64,000 nucleotides of DNA from Enterobacteriaceae bacterium LSJC7 (lineage in GTDB: Bacteria; Pseudomonadota; Gammaproteobacteria; Enterobacterales; Enterobacteriaceae): contig AMFN01000002.1 of assembly GCA_000302695.1 (NCBI GenBank), forward strand, positions 1,055,948-1,119,947, read 5' to 3'. Under the pieces are notes generated by a model. The model saw only the letters and a program-made list of their open reading frames with translations, did no database searches and was not told where the DNA came from. The position numbers were made by a program, and so were the translations under genes. Positions 56,998 through 64,000 of the stretch are shown here, in pieces. The stretch's first letter is position 1, and each line of letters starts with the position of its first letter.

Positions 56998-57344
56998 TGA
57001 GTTTCCTTGAGTTCCTGTCCGAACCGGTGGCGCTTTGGCACATCCCTGGCATGCACGCACCAACCATGGTAGCTGCCGTAAGCGCAGGGGAAGCCCCCTG
57101 AGACGTTATGCTTTACGAATGAAGCAAAATCTGGCGTTGAATCCTACCCGTAAACCGCTACTGACGCAAAACCTGCGGCGACTTACCTGGCATAAAGCTC
57201 GACTTTTTTCGGAAAATGTGCGCTGGATTGGTTAAAAACACTGCTTTTTGTGGTGATGTCAGGGTAATGGTGCGGGGTTATGGGAAATAATCAGAACAAC
57301 AGGCAAGGGGGCGGGGCGCAGCGAAAGCGTGCCCCGCAGCACAA
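56998..57344. other. ansP upstream region
   Basis: Non-coding. It holds the ansP promoter and leader; a short hairpin CAGGGG-AAG-CCCCCTG sits near 57093-57110. A GC-rich hairpin around 57308-57334 follows the nitroreductase stop. No gene is seen. Confidence 0.35.
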
Positions 57345-57989
57345 TTACAGCAGCGTTATCACTTTACCGCGCTCAAGGCGCGATTTTGGCAGACGGGCAT
57401 TAAAATCCTGTTCACTGCGGTGGCCAATTGCGGCTACCACAACGCTTTGTAGCCCCAGCGCCGGCAGGTTCAAAATCTCGTCCATTAATTGTGGCGTGAA
57501 GCCTTCTATCGGCGTGGCGTCAAGGCCTATCGCCGCGGCGCCAAACAGCAGAAAACCCAGCGACAGATAGGCCTGGCGCGCCATCCAGTTACGCTGCTGC
57601 TCTACCGAGTGGCTGTTGAGGTTCACAAAATAGCGGCGGCCTGCATCCTGACCGGCTTTGGCATCGTCACTGTTAAAACGTCCGTCCTGTTGTTCCTGTG
57701 AGAGCAGCGTGTTCAGGTGCTCTTCACTCATTTCGGTGTGGGTAGTAAAAACAACCACCATCGCCGCATTCTGTACTTTTGCAGCGTTAGCCTCACCAAA
57801 AGCGGGCAGAATACGGGCTTTGGCTTCTGCGCTCTCAACGGCGAAGAAATGCCACGGCTGTGAGTTAACGGAAGATGGGCTAAGGCGCAGCAACTCCAGC
57901 AGCTGTTCACGCTGCTCATCGGTCAGCCCGCGACTCGCGTCATAAGCCTTGCTGGTGTAGCGGGTGCGAATAATGTCGGTGATATTCAT
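57345..57989 (-). CDS. NfsB-family NAD(P)H nitroreductase
   Basis: 214-aa FMN flavoprotein, homodimer-forming family. SPSSVNSQPWHFFAVES and GLDATPIEGF resemble E. coli NfsB, and RYTSKAYDASRGLT and LPKSRLERGKVITLL match its ends. It reduces nitroaromatics, quinones or dihydropteridine with NAD(P)H. Divergence from NfsB suggests a paralogue, so I do not assign the symbol. Its ATG has an AAGGATG-type ribosome site. Confidence 0.85.
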   Translation of the reverse strand: MNITDIIRTRYTSKAYDASRGLTDEQREQLLELLRLSPSSVNSQPWHFFAVESAEAKARILPAFGEANAAKVQNAAMVVVFTTHTEMSEEHLNTLLSQEQQDGRFNSDDAKAGQDAGRRYFVNLNSHSVEQQRNWMARQAYLSLGFLLFGAAAIGLDATPIEGFTPQLMDEILNLPALGLQSVVVAAIGHRSEQDFNARLPKSRLERGKVITLL

Positions 57990-58045
57990 GAAAACATCCT
58001 TGCGTGGCGGTGGATTAGGTAACAGTAAAACGCTAAGAAATTTTA

Positions 58046-58477
58046 TTACGCCTCGTTTGTAAGGCTGTGCTGTTGTAGCCAGCCTGTACCGTGTTGCTCA
58101 ATCAACTGTGCTAACGGTAAAAACAGGGGCGCGGGCAGAGCCTGCGGGTCGAACCATTGCCAGCCGTCGCATTTGTCTGGCTCCATGCGCTGCGGTTCGC
58201 CGTGCGGCGCGTTGGCCAGCATAAAAATCGTGATGTAGTGCTTGTGCTCATGTTCAAAAACGCTGTTGACCCACGGACCGTCGTTGACAACCGAAAGATG
58301 AAGCCCGGTTTCTTCAAGTACTTCACGGCATGCGCATGCCTGTGGTGTTTCACCAAACTCCAGATGACCGCCTGGCAGCGACCAGCAGCCCGCGCCGTGG
58401 CTAGCGCGACGCCGCCCAAGCAGAATTTTTCCGTGGCGATGGACCACAACACCCACGCCAACTAAGGGTTGATTCAT
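58046..58477 (-). CDS. Nudix hydrolase
   Basis: 143-aa pyrophosphohydrolase. The Nudix box runs from Gly37 to Gly58: GGHLEFGETPQACACREVLEE with the catalytic REVLEE glutamates. The VGVVVHRHGKILLGRR start resembles MutT-like nucleotide-cleaning enzymes, and CDGWQWF marks the C-terminal strand. Substrate unknown. The ATG overlaps the stop of the upstream flavin-reductase gene by 4 bases, so they form one operon. Confidence 0.88.
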   Translation of the reverse strand: MNQPLVGVGVVVHRHGKILLGRRRASHGAGCWSLPGGHLEFGETPQACACREVLEETGLHLSVVNDGPWVNSVFEHEHKHYITIFMLANAPHGEPQRMEPDKCDGWQWFDPQALPAPLFLPLAQLIEQHGTGWLQQHSLTNEA

Positions 58478-59064
58478 GGTGATTCCATAACCGGACGGGC
58501 AGTAATTTCGCCGCCGGTGGTAAGGAACGTGCCAGCGCCGAGGTGGTGCAGTGAGCGCAGTTCAGGCGCAATGTCCGTGCGCCAACGGCCATTGATAAAA
58601 GCGCGTTCATCGGCGGCTGCGCTGACAACTTCGCCAAACAGCGTATCGTATTTTTGCTGTGCGCCAGGCTCATCGAGCAGGCGGCACTCCAGCCATGCGC
58701 TACAGCCGTCTTCAATCAGCGGCAGGCCGAGTACCGGGCCGGTAACGGCATGAATACCGAAGCGGGAAAACTTATCGCCATCGCGCCCGCAATGGCTGCC
58801 AACCGCCCAGGTCTGGTCCGCAAACCCAGCTCCTGCAACCACAATACCAAACTGGCCGCTGCGCTCAATAAGCTCGCGACTCCAGGTGTTTTTGTCTACC
58901 ACAATGGCAATGCGTGGTGGGGTAAACTCTACCGGCATAGACCAGGCCGCTGCCATGACGTTAGCGCGCCCGCTCTGCGGGTCAAGGCTGGTAATCAGAA
59001 TAGTAGGGCCGTGATTGAGCAGACGGCTGGCGTGCGCCAGGGCAACAGGTGTAAAGCGCGACAT
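58474..59064 (-). CDS. Flavin reductase family protein (FMN-binding split barrel)
   Basis: 196-aa flavoprotein of the flavin reductase-like family. HGPTILITSLDPQSGRANVMAAAWSMPV and PPRIAIVVDKNTWSREL form the FMN-binding split-barrel signature; GSHCGRDGDKFSRFGI follows. Reduces or binds FMN; the partner enzyme is unknown. It overlaps the Nudix gene by 4 bases. GAGGAA precedes the ATG. Confidence 0.85.
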   Translation of the reverse strand: MSRFTPVALAHASRLLNHGPTILITSLDPQSGRANVMAAAWSMPVEFTPPRIAIVVDKNTWSRELIERSGQFGIVVAGAGFADQTWAVGSHCGRDGDKFSRFGIHAVTGPVLGLPLIEDGCSAWLECRLLDEPGAQQKYDTLFGEVVSAAADERAFINGRWRTDIAPELRSLHHLGAGTFLTTGGEITARPVMESP

Positions 59065-59278
59065 CGTATATTCCTCTTAACGAGACGTATGACACGCATT
59101 CTGACATAAGGAAGGGGACGTTATCTAATACAGCATACGCTGTCGCAGACGTGGACGTCATCCTGAGATTTTCGCTCTATGATCCTCTGCACATTTTGCC
59201 ATTTTTGTATATGACAGGATTTTGCGGAAGTGTTAACCCTGTTAGTAGCAAGGATTATTAAGCACAAGGAGCGAGATG

Positions 59279-59503
59279 ATGTTTCCAGAGTACCGTCAAC
59301 TGATCACTGAACTGAAAGAGAGCAATCCCCGTTTCCGTTCGCTGTTTGAGAAGCATAATCAGCTGGATCACGACATTGCCCAGCTGGAACACCCGGACGG
59401 CAGCGGTTACTGCGATAAAGTGGCCACAATGAAAAAGGAGAAGCTCAAATTAAAAGAATCACTTTGGGAAATATTAAAAAGCGCCGATAAAGCCACCTCC
59501 TGA
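59279..59503 (+). CDS. ydcH: YdcH family (DUF465) protein
   Basis: 74-aa helical-hairpin protein matching E. coli YdcH: MFPEYRQLITELKESNPRF, SLFEKHNQLDHDI and MKKEKLKLKESLWEIL. Function unknown. Of two adjacent ATGs, the second (59279) is preferred because AAGGAG is then 7 bases away instead of 4, and it agrees with E. coli. Confidence 0.9.
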   Translation: MFPEYRQLITELKESNPRFRSLFEKHNQLDHDIAQLEHPDGSGYCDKVATMKKEKLKLKESLWEILKSADKATS

Positions 59504-59520
59504 TCTTTGCTGTACTCCAT

Positions 59521-59550
59521 AAGGCCCGCAAACTGTGGGCCTTGTTGTTT
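59521..59550 (+). terminator. Terminator of ydcH
   Basis: AAGGCCCGCA-AAC-TGTGGGCCTT (10-bp stem, one G-U) followed by GTTGTTT. Confidence 0.75.
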
Positions 59551-59824
59551 CTGGCTATCGCCGCCGCTACCGCCTTCAAATATATTCACATTATGAATAT
59601 TCAGGCCCGTTCAGGAACCTTTAAATCATAATCTGGCACTATTGGTCAGAGTAAAAAACTAACGCCCAGCGGATATGCCAGAGTTCTTGTTTTTACCACG
59701 CCTTTTTAATTCATTTTGTGTGGAATAATTATTGGGTGATTTATTTTTATTGTCACTCATGCATAATTTATTGGCTCAGGAAAAGAGCCATATTTCAATA
59801 CGCTACAGGGATGAGCTTTCTCAC
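59551..59824. other. AT-rich region upstream of the two-partner secretion genes
   Basis: Control region of the TpsB gene; composition is lower in GC than the flanks. A TTG-initiated in-frame extension from 59732 is possible but would hide the signal peptide. Nothing else is seen. Confidence 0.35.
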
Positions 59825-61501
59825 ATGACCTATAAAAATAAACGTCTGTTAAAGGCGTACTTTGTCGTGACGTTAATACCGTTGCCCGTTCTGGCTGCAC
59901 CCGGTGTCGACCAGTTTAATTACCAGCAAGAACAGCAAAAAGCGCTCGAGCAACGCCTTGCCCCTGAAACACCGGATGTCCGCCTGTCTGGCCCGCAAGA
60001 CATCAGCGGTCGGCTGCGGTTTCCCGAAGAATCTCCCTGTTATCCCATTACACATGTCTCGCTGAGCGGCACGCAGATGCTGCCTGGCTGGTTGCCGCTG
60101 CGCCGCATTACAAGCCAGGGCGAAGGAAAATGCCTCGGCACTACGGGCATTAATATGCTGATGAGCGCGTTGCAAAACCGCCTGATGGCGAGCGGCTATG
60201 TAACAACGCGTGTACTGGCCCCGGCGCAGGATTTAAAGAGCGGCACGTTACAACTTACCGTACTACCCGGTACCACCCGCAATGTCACGTTAACACCGGA
60301 TAGCGACCGCTGGTTGTGGCTTTACAGCGCGTTTCCGGCACACAAAGGCGAGGTTCTGGACTTGCGTGATATTGAGCAGGGACTGGAAAACTTGCAGCGT
60401 CTGCCTACGGTCCAGGCATCAATGGAAATCATACCGGGGGAGCGGCCGGGTGAAAGCGACATCGCGCTTAACTGGCAGCAGGCGCGGATGTGGCGTTTGG
60501 CGGCATCCTTTGATGACTCCGGTACTGACAGCACCGGGCGCTGGCAGGGAGGGCTGACGTTTTACCTCGATAATCCCTTTGCCCTGAGTGACATGTTCTA
60601 CGTCTCGGGTAATCACGATCTCAACGGCAGCGGCGACAAAGGCAACAAGAACCTGACGCTGCATTACTCGGTGCCGTTCGACTACTGGTTATTGAGCGTC
60701 ACGGCTAACGACTATAGCTACCATCAGGTGGTAGCCGGGCTTGACGGTGACTATCGCTACAGCGGTCAAAGTAAAAACGTGACGGGCCAGTTAAGCCGTG
60801 TACTGCACCGCAGCGGTACACAGAAAACCACGCTGTCATTTGACGTAATGGCGCGCGAGTCGCGTAACTACATCAACGATACCGAAGTGGAAGTGCAGCG
60901 CAGGCGCACCGCTGCCTGGAAAACGGGTTTGCAGCACCGCCATTACATCGGCCAGGCGACTCTTGATGCAGGCATTAGCTGGCAGCGCGGCACACGCTGG
61001 TTCGGTGCGGAAAAAGCACCAGAGGAATATACCGGCGAGGCGACAGCACTGAGCAAGATTCTGCGTGTTGATGCCAACCTGAACCTGCCATTCACACTGT
61101 TTGAGCAGAACTTTCGCTATAGCGTGCAGTACGCCCGCCAGCTTAATAATACGCCGCTGACACCGCAGGAAGAGTTTTCCATTGGCAACCGCTGGACGGT
61201 GCGTGGTTTTGACGGCGAGCGCTCGTTAAGCGCAGGGCGCGGTTGGTTTGTCCGTAACGATTTAGGCTGGAGCACCCCTGTACCAGGTATGGAGTTTTAT
61301 CTTGGTGCGGACTACGGCGAAGTGGGTGGCAATGGCGCAACAATGCGCATAGGCAATCACCTGACAGGCGGCGTGGCGGGCCTGCGCGGTGGGGCTTTTG
61401 GTGTGGGATATGATTTCTTTGCCGGCGTACCGTTCTCCAGGCCAGACGGCTTCCAGACCAGCCCGGTCACACTGGGGATGAGTCTGAACTGGAATTATTA
61501 A
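59825..61501 (+). CDS. Two-partner secretion transporter TpsB (ShlB/FhaC/CdiB family)
   Basis: 558-aa Omp85-superfamily outer-membrane pore that exports the TpsA protein encoded next. A signal peptide ends near PVLA (residue 24). The periplasmic POTRA domains cover about residues 70-230 ([46 protein letters not shown]). The 16-strand barrel includes the L6 motif VRGFDGE and ends in SLNWNY with a terminal aromatic. The ATG at 59825 gives the signal peptide; the frame is open further upstream. The downstream exoprotein starts 66 bases later. Confidence 0.9.
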   Translation: MTYKNKRLLKAYFVVTLIPLPVLAAPGVDQFNYQQEQQKALEQRLAPETPDVRLSGPQDISGRLRFPEESPCYPITHVSLSGTQMLPGWLPLRRITSQGEGKCLGTTGINMLMSALQNRLMASGYVTTRVLAPAQDLKSGTLQLTVLPGTTRNVTLTPDSDRWLWLYSAFPAHKGEVLDLRDIEQGLENLQRLPTVQASMEIIPGERPGESDIALNWQQARMWRLAASFDDSGTDSTGRWQGGLTFYLDNPFALSDMFYVSGNHDLNGSGDKGNKNLTLHYSVPFDYWLLSVTANDYSYHQVVAGLDGDYRYSGQSKNVTGQLSRVLHRSGTQKTTLSFDVMARESRNYINDTEVEVQRRRTAAWKTGLQHRHYIGQATLDAGISWQRGTRWFGAEKAPEEYTGEATALSKILRVDANLNLPFTLFEQNFRYSVQYARQLNNTPLTPQEEFSIGNRWTVRGFDGERSLSAGRGWFVRNDLGWSTPVPGMEFYLGADYGEVGGNGATMRIGNHLTGGVAGLRGGAFGVGYDFFAGVPFSRPDGFQTSPVTLGMSLNWNY

Positions 61502-61567
61502 ACAGCACGCAGCGGCGCGTTTGCGCCAGATAAAAAAGAGAAGAAAAACATTCAGGGATGAAGCTAA

Positions 61568-64000
61568 ATGAATAAAAACCTGTGGCGTATTATTTTTAAC
61601 CGCTCACGCGGCATGCTGATGGTGGTCGCTGAGATAGCTGGCTCCGGGCAGGGCGGCAGCGGGGCATCCGGCCTGGGTGCCACGCTGATGCGTATCACCG
61701 GCAAACTGCGCCCGCTTAACGTTGCGCTGTGGCTTTCCATTGGCGCAATTGTGCCGGTGCAGGCGGCTATCCAGGCCGACAAATCTGCCCCGGGCAACCA
61801 GCAGCCCACCATTATCAGCAGCGCCAACGGTACGCCGCAGGTCAATATCCAGACGCCGAGCGCAGGGGGCGTTTCGCGCAACGTCTACAGCCAGTTCGAT
61901 GTCGATAAAAAAGGCGTCATCCTTAATAACTCCCACAAAAACGTGCAGACCGAAATCGGCGGTATGGTGGCGGCCAACCCGTGGCTGGCACGCGGCTCTG
62001 CCAGCGTTATCCTTAACGAAGTCAACGCCCGCGATCCCAGCAAACTCGGCGGCTATATCGAAGTGGCGGGGCAAAAAGCGCAGGTGGTTATTGCTAACCC
62101 GGCGGGGATCACCTGTGACGGTTGCGGATTTATTAACGCCAGCCGCGCCACGCTCACCACCGGCCAGACACAGCTTAACAACGGCGTCATTACCGGCTAT
62201 GACGTCAGCCGTGGCGAGATTGTGGTGCAGGGAGCCGGGCTGGACAGCTCGCGTCAGGACTACACCGACATTATCGCCCGTTCGGTCAAAGTGAATGCTG
62301 GCGTGTGGGCCAACGATCTGGCGCTCACCACCGGAACCAACCGGGTGGATGCAGCCCACAGCACTGTGCAGGCAAAAAGTACGGCTGACGCGAAACCGGC
62401 CTTTGCGCTGGACGTGGCGGCCGTGGGGGGAATGTATGCCGGAAAGATTCGCCTGACCGGTACCGAAAAAGGCGTGGGCGTGCACAACGCCGGGCAAATC
62501 GGTGCCAGCGCCGGTAGTGTGACGATTAACGCCGACGGCACTATTGGTAACACCGGCAGCATCACCGCCAGTGAGAGCCTTACGCTTGCCACTCAGGGCA
62601 GCATGAGTAACAGCGGCACGCTGTATGCCCGGAACACAACCGCAACAGCCGCAGGTGCACTCAGCAACCGCGGCGTGATTGCGGCAGCCAAAGACACGGT
62701 GCTGAATGCGGCCTCGGTCAGCAGCACGGATGCCAGCGCGCTGGCGGCGGGCATCAGCAGCGACGGGAAACTCACTGGCAGCGGCAATCTCACCGTCAAG
62801 GCCCAAAGCGGCGTCCAGGCAAATGGCCAGCTACTGGCGGCAGAGTCGATGGCCGTCAGTGGCAGCGTGCTTGAACTCAGCCATGCACAAAGCTATGCCA
62901 AAGACGCTATCAACCTGCGCGCCACATCCGGGGATGTCACCCTGTCGCAGGGCAAAACCCAGGCTGGCCGCGTGACGATCAACGCCGCAGGCAGCCTCCA
63001 TAACGATAACGCCTCACTCCAGGCCCAGGTGCTGACGGTCAATTCCAGCGCCATCAGTAACCGCCAGGGAACGCTTCAGGCAGAAAAACTGACGCTGAAC
63101 GCAACCTCGCTGGATAACCAACAGGGTACGCTGTACCACACCGGCAGCGATGACTTAACGCTCAGCATGGCGCAAGGCATTAACAACGCTGGCGGCCTGA
63201 TTGCCAGCCACGCCAACAACCTGAGCGTGCAAACCCCGAGGCTCAACAATGAAAACGGTGCCGTACAGCACCTGGGTAACGGTGTATTCCGCACAGAAAC
63301 CGGGATGCTGCTGGGTAGCAACGGTACGCTTACCAGCAGCGGCACGTTTAACCTGAGCGGCGGTAAACTGGGGCTTGATAACGCCCAGATTAGTGCTGAT
63401 CACATCACGCTGGCGGGCGAGTCGCTGTCAAACCGCGGCGGTAAACTGGTGCAAACCGGTCGTGGTGCGCTGAGTGTGAGCGTCAGCGGTGTGCTGGATA
63501 ACACCGAGGGCTACATGGCAAGTCAGGGGGGTGTGGCGCTCAGCGCAGGCTCCGTGGACAACACCCTTGGTAACATCACCGCCGTGGAAGGCCCGCTGGG
63601 TATCACCTCACAGGGTGCACTGCTTAACCGCGACGGCACGTTGCAGGCGGGCGGCCCGGTCACGCTAACGGCAAGCCTGCTTGATAACCTGCGTGGTAAC
63701 GTGAGTGGCGCAAGCGATGTGACGCTTAACACCACCGGTGCCCTCAGTAACATCAGCGGCCTGCTGGGTGCGGGCAAAACGCTGAAGCTGCTCGCTGCGA
63801 GCGTGGATAACAGTAACGGGCAGCTTGCGGGTGAGGCGCTAGCGGTGGATACCGGCACGGGTGCTTTCAACAACAGCAACGGGCAACTTCTGAGCAACAG
63901 CGCACTCACCCTCAACAGCGGTGAGCTGAAAAACAAGGGTGGCGTGGTGCAGGCAGCCAGCACGCTCACCCTCGACACCCATGGACAGCAGCTTGATAAC
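61568..64000 (+). CDS. TpsA exoprotein, filamentous haemagglutinin/CdiA-like, partial (3' end outside window)
   Basis: Open for at least 811 codons to the window edge. The extended signal peptide begins MNKNLWRIIFNRSRGMLMVV (ESPR), with cleavage probably after PVQA near residue 66. The TPS secretion domain follows, with NPAGITCDGCGFINASRATL, the conserved export motif carrying a CxxC pair. From about residue 280 onward there are many degenerate ~20-residue beta-helix repeats with LxNxxG turns. These features fit large adhesins, ShlA-like haemolysins or contact-dependent inhibition CdiA proteins. The deciding C-terminal region and any immunity gene lie outside the window. Confidence 0.92.
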   Translation, partial: MNKNLWRIIFNRSRGMLMVVAEIAGSGQGGSGASGLGATLMRITGKLRPLNVALWLSIGAIVPVQAAIQADKSAPGNQQPTIISSANGTPQVNIQTPSAGGVSRNVYSQFDVDKKGVILNNSHKNVQTEIGGMVAANPWLARGSASVILNEVNARDPSKLGGYIEVAGQKAQVVIANPAGITCDGCGFINASRATLTTGQTQLNNGVITGYDVSRGEIVVQGAGLDSSRQDYTDIIARSVKVNAGVWANDLALTTGTNRVDAAHSTVQAKSTADAKPAFALDVAAVGGMYAGKIRLTGTEKGVGVHNAGQIGASAGSVTINADGTIGNTGSITASESLTLATQGSMSNSGTLYARNTTATAAGALSNRGVIAAAKDTVLNAASVSSTDASALAAGISSDGKLTGSGNLTVKAQSGVQANGQLLAAESMAVSGSVLELSHAQSYAKDAINLRATSGDVTLSQGKTQAGRVTINAAGSLHNDNASLQAQVLTVNSSAISNRQGTLQAEKLTLNATSLDNQQGTLYHTGSDDLTLSMAQGINNAGGLIASHANNLSVQTPRLNNENGAVQHLGNGVFRTETGMLLGSNGTLTSSGTFNLSGGKLGLDNAQISADHITLAGESLSNRGGKLVQTGRGALSVSVSGVLDNTEGYMASQGGVALSAGSVDNTLGNITAVEGPLGITSQGALLNRDGTLQAGGPVTLTASLLDNLRGNVSGASDVTLNTTGALSNISGLLGAGKTLKLLAASVDNSNGQLAGEALAVDTGTGAFNNSNGQLLSNSALTLNSGELKNKGGVVQAASTLTLDTHGQQLDN

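Noticed and set aside
61604-62806. 400-codon minus-strand frame opposite the TpsA gene
   Set aside because: The plus strand encodes an unmistakable ESPR and TPS domain; the minus frame has no start signal or family.
1-64000. CRISPR arrays, tRNA or rRNA genes, insertion sequences
   Set aside because: No regularly spaced repeats, tRNA cloverleaf or transposase-like coding regions noticed anywhere in the window.

Overview
The window is chromosomal DNA of a member of the Enterobacterales, close to Escherichia/Enterobacter/Kosakonia. Most genes are recognisable homologues of E. coli K-12 genes (treF, the mhp catabolic operon, narUZYWV, yncD/pqqU, yncE, ansP, yaiL, ymjA, ydcH), but E. coli neighbourhoods are mixed with accessory genes. 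Coding density is high, Shine-Dalgarno sequences are classical and operons overlap by ATGA. I cannot name the genus from sequence alone.

Layout. 1-2.4 kb: end of a galactitol-family PTS operon (IIC, IIB, IIA) plus a SIS sugar-phosphate isomerase placed behind a strong hairpin terminator. 2.5-6.1 kb: exported VWA-domain protein, sensor kinase and OmpR-type regulator in one operon. 6.2-8.0 kb: ABC-F ATPase behind a structured leader. 8.1-13.6 kb: small metabolic and hypothetical genes (SnoaL-like, PhzF-like, AlaE-like, a low-GC unknown, cold-shock-domain protein, YaiL, pseudouridine synthase, YmjA). 13.7-22.8 kb: trehalase treF, then mhpR and the divergent mhpABCDFE operon, which degrades 3-(3-hydroxyphenyl)propionate to central metabolites. 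22.8-27.1 kb: small hypothetical, PheC-like periplasmic protein, autotransporter. 27.4-35.6 kb: the alternative membrane nitrate reductase narUZYWV on the minus strand. 35.9-40.1 kb: TonB receptor YncD/PqqU, a divergent 74-residue microcin-like peptide and Fur-boxed yncE.

40.1-47.3 kb: a GntR/FCD regulator divergent from a 5-oxoproline-type operon (atypical NRAMP-fold transporter, PxpA, D-glutamate-cyclase-like protein, fused PxpB-PxpC, fused biotin carboxylase-BCCP). 47.4-50.5 kb: HEPN-like gene in an AT-rich island, a 760-base non-coding stretch and a membrane diguanylate cyclase. 50.6-59.5 kb: AhpD-like protein with a divergent MocR regulator, exported esterase, alpha-hydroxy-acid oxidase, ansP, nitroreductase, a flavin reductase/Nudix pair and ydcH. 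59.8-64.0 kb: a two-partner secretion pair (TpsB transporter and the first 811 codons of a large TpsA exoprotein) that runs off the right edge.

The most novel-looking item is the 74-codon gene at 38315-38537. Its N-terminus matches the double-glycine-type leader of class II microcins, and its mature part is a cysteine-free, Gly/Ala/Ile-rich peptide with an internal duplication. It sits divergently beside a TonB-dependent receptor, with no recognisable immunity or export gene next to it. Other points worth checking are the ABC-F leader with alternative RNA pairings and a 16-codon ORF, the split urea-carboxylase-like architecture of the 5-oxoproline operon, and its NRAMP-like transporter lacking the metal-binding motifs.
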